A stretch of 32,564 nucleotides of DNA from Succinivibrionaceae bacterium (GTDB lineage: Bacteria; Pseudomonadota; Gammaproteobacteria; Enterobacterales; Succinivibrionaceae). The stretch spans positions 1-32,564 of the forward strand of contig JAFURY010000009.1 in assembly GCA_017480795.1 (NCBI GenBank), read 5' to 3'. The position numbers and the translations under genes are program-made. A model generated the notes under the pieces. That model searched no databases. It saw only the letters and a program-made list of their open reading frames with translations, and had not been told where the DNA came from. How positions within the stretch are numbered: the stretch's first letter is position 1; each line of letters opens with the position of its first letter. Below are positions 17,581 through 25,805 of the stretch, piece by piece.

Positions 17581-18552
17581 CTACCGGTACACTCCGAAAT
17601 TCTTCCGGGAGTATTCTATCCGCTCTTCCACCGTCATTCTCGGATCGTCCTTCAGCAGCTTTTCAATGGCTCTCAGACGGGGCAGCAGGCCGGCGGCGTT
17701 GGCGATCTGAATGGCCAGTCCCGGTCTTGCGTTCAGCTCCAGCAGCATCGGTCCCTTGTCCCGATCCAGCACGATGTCGGTGCCGATATAGCCAAGTCCC
17801 GACATTTCGTAGCAGGAGGAGGCCAGCTTCAGCACCCGCTCCCAGTGGGGCACCTGCAGCTGATACAGATCCCTGCCGGTGTCCGGGTGCTGATGCACCG
17901 GACTGTTGAACTGCACGGCTCGGATGGCCCGGCCGGTGTTGAGGCACAGTCCCACGCCCACGGCGCCCTGATGAAGGTTGGCCTTGCCGTCGCTTCGGGC
18001 GGTGGACAGCCGCATCATGGACATGACCGGAAAGCCTTTGAACACGATGACCCGGGTGTCCGGCACGCCCTCGTAGGAGTAGCCGTCGAACACGTTGTCG
18101 AAGTGGATGAGCTCCTCGATAAGCACCTTGTCCAGCTTGCCTCCCAGGGAGAACAGGCCGGCCAGAATGTTGGAGATGTGCCGCTCGATGTCAAGAATGG
18201 TCAGCTCCTGGCGGTTGGGCTTGAGATAGTGATCGCCCGAGCGTCCCACCACCACCAGAATTCCCTTGCCCCCCGAGCCCTGCGCGGGCTTTACGCAGAA
18301 CTCCGTGCGGTCGCCGATCATCTCTCTGAAGCTGCCCACCTCGTACTGGTGTCTGATGCAGCCGATGAGGGCCGGAACCGTCACGCCGTATTTGATGGCG
18401 ATCTTCTTGGTCTGAAGCTTGTCGTCCACCAGCGGGTAAAGCTCCCGGGGATTGTAGGGGCTGATGTAGCGGCAGTTGCGCACGTTCATGCCCATAATGC
18501 CGATTTTTGCCAGCCTGAAGGGCGAGGTGTAGTTTTTCAGAAAACCGAACAT
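17581..18552 (-). CDS. RimK-like ATP-grasp ligase (alpha-L-glutamate ligase-like)
   Basis: The 323-residue protein matches the ATP-grasp family of RimK-related ligases that occurs next to inactive-transglutaminase 7TM proteins. Visible elements are KPAQGSGGKGILVV (nucleotide-binding loop, about 89-102), VLIEELI (about 142-149), PDTRVIVFKGFPVMSMMRL (about 164-182) and the metal-binding end GYIGTDIVLD...GPMLLELNARPGLAIQ (about 253-282), with the Glu and Asn that bind Mg-ATP. These enzymes join an amino acid to a carboxylate; the substrate here is unknown. The gene starts two bases after the stop of the 7TM gene and is the second gene of that operon. There is no signal peptide, so it should act in the cytoplasm, presumably against the inner membrane with its partner. 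Confidence 0.88.
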   Translation of the reverse strand: MFGFLKNYTSPFRLAKIGIMGMNVRNCRYISPYNPRELYPLVDDKLQTKKIAIKYGVTVPALIGCIRHQYEVGSFREMIGDRTEFCVKPAQGSGGKGILVVVGRSGDHYLKPNRQELTILDIERHISNILAGLFSLGGKLDKVLIEELIHFDNVFDGYSYEGVPDTRVIVFKGFPVMSMMRLSTARSDGKANLHQGAVGVGLCLNTGRAIRAVQFNSPVHQHPDTGRDLYQLQVPHWERVLKLASSCYEMSGLGYIGTDIVLDRDKGPMLLELNARPGLAIQIANAAGLLPRLRAIEKLLKDDPRMTVEERIEYSRKNFGVYR

Positions 18553-18554
18553 GG

Positions 18555-20108
18555 CTATGCGTCTCTTGAGTCGTTGTTCTTGCCGGCGACCTGCTCGGCC
18601 TGCATTTCGTCCACCAGCGGCTTGAAGCGCTTGAGCTCGGTGAGACGGTAGCCGGAGTAGTTGCCCAGCAGCAGCACCAGGGCGCCGATGATGAACTGCA
18701 GTCCCAGGAAGTTGAATGTCAGGTGCTGGACGATGAGGCTGCTCATGGCAAGATACGCCAGTATGGCCACCAGCAGGGAGCCGCCGCCCTGGACGAACAC
18801 CTGCTTGGCGCCCTCCTCCTCCCAGAGAATGGACATTCTTTCAATGGTCCAGGAGAGGATGATCATCGGGAAGAAGGTGATCTTCATGCCCTCGGTGATG
18901 CCGAACTGGAAGGTGATGACCGTCAGGAACACGATAATGCCGATAACCGCGATGATCACCGTGGATATTCGGGCCACCAGCAGCAGATTGAGCCTTGAGA
19001 GATAGAATCTCATGATGAGGCCGATGCTGACGATAAGCAGCAGACCCACCACGCCCACCAGGAGATGGGTTTTCATGAAGGCCATGGCGATAAGCACCGG
19101 CATGAAGGTGCCCGAGGTTTTCAGACCCACCACGATCCTCAGAAACACCACCACCAGCACGCCCACCGGCAGCAGCAGAATGTCTCTGAATATGGCCTGC
19201 TCCTCAAGCGGCAGCAGATCCAGGGAGAAGTTGATAAGGCCGGTGTCCTTGAACTTTTCGCTCAGAGCGTTTTTCACCGGCACCGGCTTTTTCGCCATGG
19301 AGAAGAGCACCTGGGCGTTGTGGCCGCCGGTAAGATCGATGAGAGGGGTGCTGTTGTACTCCCACAGCAGAACGTCCTCCGGATGGCCGATGTCGCCGGT
19401 TTCGGGATCCAGAAGATAGTAGCGGTCGCCGTCGAAGAACTGCACGCAGTCGTTGAGCTCCTGGCGGCGGCGCTTGTCCTTGAGGTAGAGCACGTTCACC
19501 ACCCGGGCCGGGATCTGGGCGCGCAGCAGCAGTTCGGTGAGCAGGGCGGACTTGGCGGTGTCCTTCAGCAGCAGATTGGCGTTCTGATCCTTGGAGTCCA
19601 CGATCTTGAAGATTTCCGTCACCAGTGTGGCGGTGTCCGCCGAGCGGCTCTGGGCCGAAGCGATGATGGCGTTGCGGGCCTGGGCCGCCACGTCCTGGTC
19701 GTCGGAGAACCGGATCTTCGGCACCGTCACCGCCTGATCCTTGGCCATGGGATCCTTCATGATGTTGACGGTGTAGAAGAGCTCCTGGGCACCGGTGGCG
19801 TTGCGGGTGGCGTAGACCGCCCGTCCCTGGTTCCTCTCCTCGGTGAAGTTCACGCCGTAGCCCGGACTGGAAGGGGTTTCGGAGAGGATGGTGAAGCCCT
19901 TCTGGTTCCTGGGCACCGCGAAGGAGAGTTTGACCGGAGCCTCCTCCTTGGCGGCGGTGAACTTGATTTTGGCCTCCACCGACCAGATCTCGCGGGTTTC
20001 GGAAGGCATCAGAGGCACCTCGAAGAACACGTTGCGGTAGATCATCAGGGCGACGCCCAGCAGAAAGAGAATGGCAATGATTAGGTAATAGGATGTGCGT
20101 GACATCAT
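18555..20108 (-). CDS. Inactive transglutaminase-like domain fused to seven membrane helices
   Basis: The protein has 517 residues. One N-terminal membrane segment (LIIAILFLLGVALMIYR, about 8-24) is followed by an extracytoplasmic domain of about 230 residues with the transglutaminase-like pattern (ALLTELLLRAQIPARVVNVL, then YYLLDPETGDIG) but without a convincing Cys-His-Asp triad. About seven hydrophobic helices follow from residue 285 to 500. This is the architecture described as inactive transglutaminase fused to 7TM helices, found with an RimK-like ligase and a retropepsin-like protease in many gammaproteobacteria. The domain probably binds rather than cuts a peptide in the periplasm. It is the first gene of a two-gene operon with a good sigma-70 promoter at 20161-20188. 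Two adjacent ATG codons exist; the first is used here. Confidence 0.9.
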   Translation of the reverse strand: MMSRTSYYLIIAILFLLGVALMIYRNVFFEVPLMPSETREIWSVEAKIKFTAAKEEAPVKLSFAVPRNQKGFTILSETPSSPGYGVNFTEERNQGRAVYATRNATGAQELFYTVNIMKDPMAKDQAVTVPKIRFSDDQDVAAQARNAIIASAQSRSADTATLVTEIFKIVDSKDQNANLLLKDTAKSALLTELLLRAQIPARVVNVLYLKDKRRRQELNDCVQFFDGDRYYLLDPETGDIGHPEDVLLWEYNSTPLIDLTGGHNAQVLFSMAKKPVPVKNALSEKFKDTGLINFSLDLLPLEEQAIFRDILLLPVGVLVVVFLRIVVGLKTSGTFMPVLIAMAFMKTHLLVGVVGLLLIVSIGLIMRFYLSRLNLLLVARISTVIIAVIGIIVFLTVITFQFGITEGMKITFFPMIILSWTIERMSILWEEEGAKQVFVQGGGSLLVAILAYLAMSSLIVQHLTFNFLGLQFIIGALVLLLGNYSGYRLTELKRFKPLVDEMQAEQVAGKNNDSRDA

Positions 20109-20160
20109 AAGAGATCCGCCTTATGTCCGGAACCGGCCGGCATGGTTAATGTTTCTGTGA

Positions 20161-20188
20161 ATTATACTCTCTGACCGCATCTTGTAAA
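20161..20188 (-). promoter_or_regulatory. Sigma-70 promoter of the 7TM / ATP-grasp operon
   Basis: On the minus strand TTTACA (20183-20188) and TATAAT (20161-20166) are separated by 16 bases, close to consensus. They lie about 53 bases upstream of the start codon of the 7TM gene and downstream of the terminator of the retropepsin gene, so the operon has its own transcription start. Confidence 0.75.
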
Positions 20189-20266
20189 AGCGGGAGGCGA
20201 AGATCGGACAAAACGGTTCCCGCCAGCGGCCCGGGGCGTTTTTCCGGGGCGCGTGTTTTATCAGGC

Positions 20267-20292
20267 AAAAAAATCCCTGCCTGAGGCAGGGA
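20267..20292 (-). terminator. Intrinsic terminator of the retropepsin-like gene
   Basis: TCCCTGCC and GGCAGGGA (20274-20281 and 20285-20292) form a perfect 8-bp GC-rich stem with a 3-base loop. On the minus strand it is followed by seven T (20267-20273). It lies 24 bases after the stop of the 20316-21173 gene and separates it from the downstream operon. Confidence 0.92.
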
Positions 20293-20315
20293 GTCGCGGT
20301 CACGGGCGGGAGGAA

Positions 20316-21173
20316 TCATTTCTCCTTCTTTTTTCTCGGCAGCTGTTCGGCGCGCTTGTCAATGTAGGCCGCGGCGGCCGGCTTGCCCTGAATCTTTTCC
20401 TTGCCGATGTCCACCAGCACGTCGTCCTTCATGAACTCCCGTCCAAGCAGCAGAGCGTAGACCATGTGGCCGCGGTTGGCCAGAGTGAACTCGGCGTTTT
20501 TGGTCACGTCTCCCAGACGGATTTTCAGGTTCACCACGGGTCTTATCTGAGTGGAGTCGGAGTTGCTGGACTGGTAGATTTCGGCGTTGCGGACAAAGCG
20601 GCCCTCGAGGTGGTGCAGCTCTCCCTTCAGATCCGGCACGTCGAATCGGTACCATTTCTTGCCGTCCCGCTCGAACTGCTGGATGTTCTGGGCGTCGATG
20701 CCGCTGGTGGTGGCGCCGGTGTCCACCCGGGCCAGCAGGGCCAGGTCAAAGTCCTCCAGAAGCGCCCATTCCTCGCTGCCCACTATCAGCTTGCCGTCGG
20801 GAGCCTTGGTGGCGGACGGCTTTGCGCTGTAAACCACCTCCTTGGAACCGGCTGAGGCGCCCTCCGGGGTCTTGTCGTGAGCGATCTGAGCTTTGGCGGC
20901 GTCGGCTCTGAACTGGGAAAGCTCCTTCAGCAGGCGGGCGTTCTGGGTCTTGAGTTCGGAGATCTGCTTCAGCAGCTCGGCGTTGCTTATCTGGGCGGCT
21001 CTGATCTCCTTCAGCTCGTTGAGTATCGCATCGTTGGTCATGGCGTTTTCGGATTTGATTTCGGCCTGGCTTTCGGCAAGCCGGTCGAGTTTGGAATCGG
21101 TGGCGAGCTGGGACTGCACGCAGCCGGAAAGCATCGCTGCGCAGGCGAAAGTTGAAAGTATGCGAATTTTCAT
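20316..21173 (-). CDS. Lipoprotein retropepsin-like aspartic protease (RimB/PF05618-type)
   Basis: The protein has 285 residues. The N-terminus is a lipoprotein signal with lipobox LSGC (Cys18), so it should be anchored in the envelope. Residues 25-95 form a coiled coil (LNELKEIRAA, LLKQISELKTQNARLLKEL). The C-terminal domain is the family annotated as ATP-dependent Zn protease or retropepsin-like: it has the aspartic protease motif LLARVDTGATTSGIDA (Asp151-Thr-Gly) and LLGREFMKDDVLVDIGK near residue 245. Despite the older family name no zinc site is visible. It lies upstream of the 7TM and ATP-grasp genes, the usual partners. A terminator and separate promoters make it an independent unit. 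The start is supported by AAGGA five bases before the ATG. Confidence 0.88.
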   Translation of the reverse strand: MKIRILSTFACAAMLSGCVQSQLATDSKLDRLAESQAEIKSENAMTNDAILNELKEIRAAQISNAELLKQISELKTQNARLLKELSQFRADAAKAQIAHDKTPEGASAGSKEVVYSAKPSATKAPDGKLIVGSEEWALLEDFDLALLARVDTGATTSGIDAQNIQQFERDGKKWYRFDVPDLKGELHHLEGRFVRNAEIYQSSNSDSTQIRPVVNLKIRLGDVTKNAEFTLANRGHMVYALLLGREFMKDDVLVDIGKEKIQGKPAAAAYIDKRAEQLPRKKKEK

Positions 21174-21291
21174 AAAAATCCTTCTGGAAATCGATGACCG
21201 CGTTCACATGCGCCGATCAGGCTCCGCCGGGACCGGCCCGAAAGCGAGGCGATGTCCGGCGGGCGCGGAGCGGTCTGTCCCGCATGTGGCA

Positions 21292-21320
21292 ATTTTACTC
21301 TCATGAGAGGCAAAAGACAA
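21292..21320 (-). promoter_or_regulatory. Likely sigma-70 promoter of the retropepsin-like gene
   Basis: On the minus strand TTGTCT (21315-21320) and TAAAAT (21292-21297) have a 17-base spacer. Transcription would start about 110 bases before the ATG, leaving a long GC-rich leader. It diverges from the tpiA promoter about 100 bases away. Confidence 0.5.
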
Positions 21321-21407
21321 AGAGCCGGGCGGTGCGCGGCCGGAAAGCGGGCGGCTGCCGGATCCGGCATGGCGGATCATCTTCGGATATACCCCAGGCG
21401 GCGCATC

Positions 21408-21416
21408 TGATATAAT
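21408..21416 (+). promoter_or_regulatory. Extended -10 promoter of tpiA
   Basis: TGATATAAT is a perfect extended -10 element (TGnTATAAT) about 50 bases before the tpiA ATG. No good -35 hexamer is visible at 17 bases, as is often true for extended -10 promoters. A clear AGGAG ribosome site follows at the start codon. Confidence 0.65.
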
Positions 21417-21464
21417 CACAGGCGTTAATTTTTCAATTCGTGTCTGATTTAGGAGAATCATCAA

Positions 21465-22226
21465 ATGAGAACACCTCTGGTAATGGGCAACTGGAAGCTC
21501 AACGGCACCAAGGAATCCGTAACCGCTCTGGTAAAGGCTCTGACTCAGCCTGCCGCCGACAACTCCAAGGTCGAGGTCGCCGTATGCGCGCCGGCCATTT
21601 TCATCGGTCTGGTGGAGGAACTGGCCAAGGGTTCGGCTCTGAAGTACGGCTCCGAGGACGTGGACGTTCACAATTCAGGCGCCTACACCGGTGAAAACTC
21701 TCCTGCCATGATCAGGGAATTCGGCTGCAAGTACGCCATCGTCGGTCACAGCGAGCGCAGAGCCTATCACAACGAGACCGACGCGGTGGTGGCCGCCAAG
21801 TTCAAGGCCGCTCAGGACGCCGGTCTGATCCCGGTTCTGTGCATCGGCGAGAGCCTTGAGCAGTTCGAGGCCGGCAAGACCAACGAGGTTTGCGAGACCC
21901 AGCTGAAGGCCGTCATCGATGTCTGCGGCATCGCCGCCTTCAACAACGCCGTCATCGCCTACGAGCCAATCTGGGCCATCGGCACCGGCAAGACCGCCAC
22001 CCCTGAAATCGCTCAGAACGTTCATGCCAACATCCGTCGCCTGCTGGCCGGCTTCGACGCCGCGGTAGCCGAGAAGGTTCAGATCCTCTACGGCGGTTCG
22101 TGCAACGCCAAGACCGCATACGATCTGTTCAAGCAGCCTGATATCGACGGCGGTCTGGTAGGTGGCGCCTCCCTCAAGGCTCCTGACTTCACCGTCATCA
22201 TCGAAAGCGCCACCAAGGCTCTGTAA
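21465..22226 (+). CDS. tpiA: Triosephosphate isomerase
   Basis: This enzyme interconverts dihydroxyacetone phosphate and glyceraldehyde 3-phosphate in glycolysis and gluconeogenesis. The 253-residue protein has all catalytic elements: MGNWKLNG with Lys11, VGHSERR with His95, and AYEPIWAIGTGKTA with Glu167 and the flexible loop 6. The phosphate-binding YGGSCNAKT and the end VGGASLK also fit. The length is normal. It has its own promoter, a strong RBS (AGGAG before the ATG) and a terminator, so it is a single-gene unit. Codon use is strongly biased (CTG, AAG, GGC), as expected for a highly expressed gene. Confidence 0.98.
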   Translation: MRTPLVMGNWKLNGTKESVTALVKALTQPAADNSKVEVAVCAPAIFIGLVEELAKGSALKYGSEDVDVHNSGAYTGENSPAMIREFGCKYAIVGHSERRAYHNETDAVVAAKFKAAQDAGLIPVLCIGESLEQFEAGKTNEVCETQLKAVIDVCGIAAFNNAVIAYEPIWAIGTGKTATPEIAQNVHANIRRLLAGFDAAVAEKVQILYGGSCNAKTAYDLFKQPDIDGGLVGGASLKAPDFTVIIESATKAL

Positions 22227-22288
22227 TTCGCGCCGGAGTCCGGGCTTCGCGGCTCGGACGGACGCTGGTTGTTCCGGCAACAGAAAAG

Positions 22289-22313
22289 ATCCCTCCGTGC
22301 GAGGGATTTTTTT
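22289..22313 (+). terminator. Intrinsic terminator of tpiA
   Basis: ATCCCTC (22289-22295) and GAGGGAT (22301-22307) pair with a 5-base loop and are followed by a run of seven T. It lies about 60 bases after the tpiA stop. No gene is seen between it and the convergent operon ending at 22455. Confidence 0.92.
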
Positions 22314-22454
22314 GTGCGTCAACTGCCGGTTGCGGGTTTTACGCCACCACGTTCGCCAGTACAGATCGCAGCAGTGCGTCCACGAACAACGACAAATTCG
22401 TTATATCGCGGCAGCATGTTTGCAATATGAGTCAGAAAGAATGCGACGAACTGC

Positions 22455-23711
22455 TTAACCAGGTGTGTTGTTTGCTGCATAAATAGTCAGTAAAAGTTCG
22501 GCGTTGTTATCGAGCGTCTGATATACCGGAATGATTCCTGACAGAACGGCGCTGTCATTTATGATGACGGGTACGCCTTCTCCGCGGCGGTCCATTATGA
22601 ATGTGCGTTTGTTTCCAGGTATATCCAGAGGCACAGAGCATCTTGCCAGCAGACTGCTGATTGAACTGTTTCGCGAAATCTGTCTGAACGGCAGGGTTTC
22701 AACAGAAAGGGAGTTCGGTATGGAACCAGGAGAAAATATCTCGACACGATCTGAAAACATGTGTAAGCGAATTTTAGAACCGCTGATGGAGTAATCTCTG
22801 TGGGCGACAGCATTGACTATCGCTTCAAATATGGCTCTCATGGAATACTGAGGCCGATCCTCTCTTCCCCATTGTTCCTTTTCTGCCCGTACCTTCATGT
22901 TTCGTCTTACAAACAGACAGGCATCCCGTATTTGAACATCCAAAGGTCCGGTTATATCCTTGGCATCAAGCTGGTCCGCGGAATCGCGAACTGTACCGCT
23001 GTAAGCGACAGCCTGAATGTACGCGCTTCTTAAGTGATCCTGAGGATTGCTGCAGACCATTAGTATCCCTGATACCGTGGGAACAAATACTCCAGTTTCA
23101 TATTCGGTTATGAAATTCATTTTAACCAGAAATTCTTTGTCATCGTCTGGAGAGAGAGAGGTTCTGAATTTGTCCCACAGCTTTTTGTCGAGGCAGTTCA
23201 CGGATGTGCCCGGCACCGCCTGTTCGTCGAAATATATCAGCCTGGTCTGGCTTCGCTGCTGAAAAATTCTGGCAAGAAATTCCGTAGACATCTCGCGCTT
23301 GGAACTGCCAACGCGGTAAAAATATCCGTCAGGCGCTTTATGCACGAACAGGCTTCTGTCAACGTCCACTCTGACAACCGCCTTTTCTTTTCCGTTGCTG
23401 TCGAAAAGATGAACTTTGGCGATATGACAGTAAAGCTGGGGTTCTATTAAATCATGACAGATATTGCGAATCCACGTTTCAACGATATCAAGTTTGTCTA
23501 CAGGTATGCCGGTTATCGATTTTGACTTGTCATCCACTCCCAATACGAATACGCCGCTATGAGAATTAGCCATGGCCGCCAGTTCGTCAGCCATGCTTTT
23601 GCTGTTAGGGGAGGATACGGAGCTGCCATTAAAACGAATATCCTTTAATTCAAGTCTTGAATCCTCGCCCAACTGAATATGTTCAAGCAGTTCGCTTTCA
23701 GTATCAAACAT
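22455..23711 (-). CDS. AlbA_2 (Schlafen-like) ATP-binding protein
   Basis: The protein has 418 residues. The N-terminal AlbA_2 domain (about 1-145) shows EDSRLELKDIRFNG, then DELAAMANSHSGVFVLGVDD, then FYRVGSSKREMS. This is the layout of Schlafen-type or 'transcriptional regulator with ATP-binding' proteins. The C-terminal half has a GHKL-like ATPase pattern: AIFEAIVNAVAHRDYS (about 278-293) and FSDRVEIFSPGSIPN. These proteins occur as regulators and as parts of defence systems. The start is taken at the ATG (23709-23711), which overlaps the TGA of the upstream ATPase as TGATG; a GTG at 23712-23714 would add one residue. This indicates translational coupling, so the two proteins probably work together. 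Base composition is more AT-rich than in tpiA or umuC. Confidence 0.82.
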   Translation of the reverse strand: MFDTESELLEHIQLGEDSRLELKDIRFNGSSVSSPNSKSMADELAAMANSHSGVFVLGVDDKSKSITGIPVDKLDIVETWIRNICHDLIEPQLYCHIAKVHLFDSNGKEKAVVRVDVDRSLFVHKAPDGYFYRVGSSKREMSTEFLARIFQQRSQTRLIYFDEQAVPGTSVNCLDKKLWDKFRTSLSPDDDKEFLVKMNFITEYETGVFVPTVSGILMVCSNPQDHLRSAYIQAVAYSGTVRDSADQLDAKDITGPLDVQIRDACLFVRRNMKVRAEKEQWGREDRPQYSMRAIFEAIVNAVAHRDYSISGSKIRLHMFSDRVEIFSPGSIPNSLSVETLPFRQISRNSSISSLLARCSVPLDIPGNKRTFIMDRRGEGVPVIINDSAVLSGIIPVYQTLDNNAELLLTIYAANNTPG

Positions 23712-25753
23712 CACCGCGCCTTATCATTCATAATAGTTTTGTAACGCTGAACAAACGCTTCGGTTCCTCCTTCCATAATAGCGCATACGGCGCCTTTTAT
23801 TTCAGGAGCATCCAGCGCGCCGGATTGTAATACTCTGATTTCACCGTTGCGAAATTCCAGCACTGTTACCAGTTCAGAATCGCCATTTACAACGATATTG
23901 GGATTGTGTGTTGCGCAAATAATCTGTCGCTCTGATTTGATCTCCAGAATTTGCCTTACAACAAGATCATATACCAAAGCATTGTCCAAATCGTCCTCCG
24001 GCTGATCAAGAATTAAAGGACAATCGCCATAACCCAACAAAAAAGCCAGTATCGCCGACGCCTTCTGTCCGGCGGATCCTCTGCTGATATCGTTATAAAT
24101 ATCGTCCTGCTCGCTAACTCTGTATTTCATGACAAGCAAATCATCAGGCCACCAGGAAAGAAGTCTGTCGATGCATTCAGGCTGATCCTCGAAAATGCTT
24201 TTGAGCCTTTTTGCAAATGTCCGGCCGCAGTCAGTATTTCCTTTAGCAATATCAATCGTTCTCCGCTTTAAGTTTTCTACGGCTTTCAGAACAGTATTTC
24301 TGTCATCTGCAGCGCAGGATGCGAGCTCGGCCAGGAGTCCGCTGCATGGATCTTCGTCCTTGTTTAAAATTTCGTCTTTATAAGAAAGATTATCAATATT
24401 TAAAATTGAACGATAATCCGATTCTGCAGAACTGAAATTACCAAACGGTATCAGGTTCATGCGGACATATTTGTTGTTCTTAATTATATTTTCTATAAAA
24501 TTCTTTCTCTTGCTGAAGAGTTCGGAACGCAGTTCGATGAGACTGTCAGATATCAGCTCGATTTCGCTGTCAATTGCGGGGATGCGATGCTTCTTGTGTT
24601 CCAGTTCCTTGAATTTCTGGCTTAAAAGACTGCGACGTCTTATCGACTCGTTGAATAACGCAAGATCCGGAGGTTGGGTGCCGCTGTTCTGAGAACTAAT
24701 CAGATTGCGGTAATCGTTCTGATTCTGTTCTAATTCTTTGCGCCACTGGGAGAATTTAATGGCCTGTTGAAATTCATTTCCTGACTTCTCAAAATCGTTT
24801 GCAAGATTTAAAATTGCGTTCTTTGCGCTATCGAATTTCTTTTTGTATCTGTCATATATTGCTGCTATTTCATTCCTTGCATTGTCATGGTCAAAAATCG
24901 TCTCGGGAAAATCCGGTAAGTCTGGCCCGTTATTCGCAACTTCGTTCAATTTTGCTGAAATGTCATTAAAGCAGTTTGATTCGAGCAAACTTTTTTCCTG
25001 AATGTCAAACTGATTGTATTTCCTTATGATGTCAGCCACACCGGTATTTTCATACTGTGTAATAATTTTTTTTACATGTTCCAACTCGTTTTTTATAGTC
25101 AGATAATCAGTCAAGTCTCTTTCTAACGCTCTTTTGTCAGCGCATAATTTCCGCAATTTATTTTCCGCGGCTGCCCATCGCGCATCCCAATCATTTTTAT
25201 TGATTTCAGGGGATTGATCGGCTATGTGCAGAATGCCATGCGTATTCGAAGCTAATTCATTTATCTGATTTTGACTATAAATACATACAGGACATAATTG
25301 TTTTATCACTGAGTCATTGCTTTCTAGCGCTTCATAACCGTCATTACTTTTTCTCTTTGCCGAAACTTTTTTGCTTGAATAATTCCATGACAGCTCGTAT
25401 TCAACATTATCGCTTACATATGTCAGCGATATTTCTGATTCTGGTTGCATAACACCTTTTGTCTTGTCAAGAAAATCAAGTAACGAAGCATGCAATCTAA
25501 GAGACGAATTTTTCAGATTGTCAATATTGGATGTAACAACACGAATGGATTCTATTACCGTTGACTTGCCACTGCCGCGACCGCCTATGATTGAATTCAA
25601 ATGCGCCTGGAATTCCATATCAAACGATTGCTGCGGATATCTTCCGCAATGTTTCATGTTTGTAATATTCAGGTGTTTAATGTAACGCTGAGGGAGTCTT
25701 TTGGATTCTGCCGATTTTTTTTTAATATAAGAATTGTCTTTTCTTAGCAACAT
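23711..25753 (-). CDS. SMC/RecF-like ABC ATPase with coiled coil
   Basis: The protein has 680 residues. Walker A is NSIIGGRGSGKSTVIES (about 55-70). A long middle region (about 180-480) is mostly helical and charged, as in SMC or Rad50 coiled coils. The ABC signature is RGSAGQKASAILAFLLGYG, Walker B is CPLILDQPEDDLDNA and the switch histidine is in ICATHNPNIVV. This 'DQPEDDLDN' class of ATPase is typical of TrlF-like and other defence-associated ATPases. A CPVC pair occurs near 155, but the second CxxC of a zinc hook is not seen. The ATG at 25753 has GAGAG seven bases upstream; a TTG two codons earlier is too close to it. The gene is clearly AT-rich relative to its flanks, which suggests transfer. 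It starts 52 bases after umuC and overlaps the AlbA_2 gene. Confidence 0.85.
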   Translation of the reverse strand: MLLRKDNSYIKKKSAESKRLPQRYIKHLNITNMKHCGRYPQQSFDMEFQAHLNSIIGGRGSGKSTVIESIRVVTSNIDNLKNSSLRLHASLLDFLDKTKGVMQPESEISLTYVSDNVEYELSWNYSSKKVSAKRKSNDGYEALESNDSVIKQLCPVCIYSQNQINELASNTHGILHIADQSPEINKNDWDARWAAAENKLRKLCADKRALERDLTDYLTIKNELEHVKKIITQYENTGVADIIRKYNQFDIQEKSLLESNCFNDISAKLNEVANNGPDLPDFPETIFDHDNARNEIAAIYDRYKKKFDSAKNAILNLANDFEKSGNEFQQAIKFSQWRKELEQNQNDYRNLISSQNSGTQPPDLALFNESIRRRSLLSQKFKELEHKKHRIPAIDSEIELISDSLIELRSELFSKRKNFIENIIKNNKYVRMNLIPFGNFSSAESDYRSILNIDNLSYKDEILNKDEDPCSGLLAELASCAADDRNTVLKAVENLKRRTIDIAKGNTDCGRTFAKRLKSIFEDQPECIDRLLSWWPDDLLVMKYRVSEQDDIYNDISRGSAGQKASAILAFLLGYGDCPLILDQPEDDLDNALVYDLVVRQILEIKSERQIICATHNPNIVVNGDSELVTVLEFRNGEIRVLQSGALDAPEIKGAVCAIMEGGTEAFVQRYKTIMNDKAR

Positions 25754-25805
25754 TTTCAAACTCTCAGTTCTTTTTAGGAGGCGATGATTCTTTTCATGTT
25801 TTTCG

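Noticed and set aside
16020..17909. A 629-codon plus-strand frame overlapping the channel gene
   Set aside because: The translation is Gly/Ser/Arg/His low-complexity, runs across the end of the channel gene into the convergent ligase, and lacks any motif.
19065..20084. A 339-codon plus-strand frame antisense to the 7TM gene
   Set aside because: It is His/Gly/Val-rich shadow coding. The minus strand encodes a coherent membrane protein with promoter and operon partner.
22427..22486. A 19-codon ORF after the tpiA terminator
   Set aside because: No ribosome site or conserved feature, and it overlaps the end of the AlbA_2 gene on the other strand.
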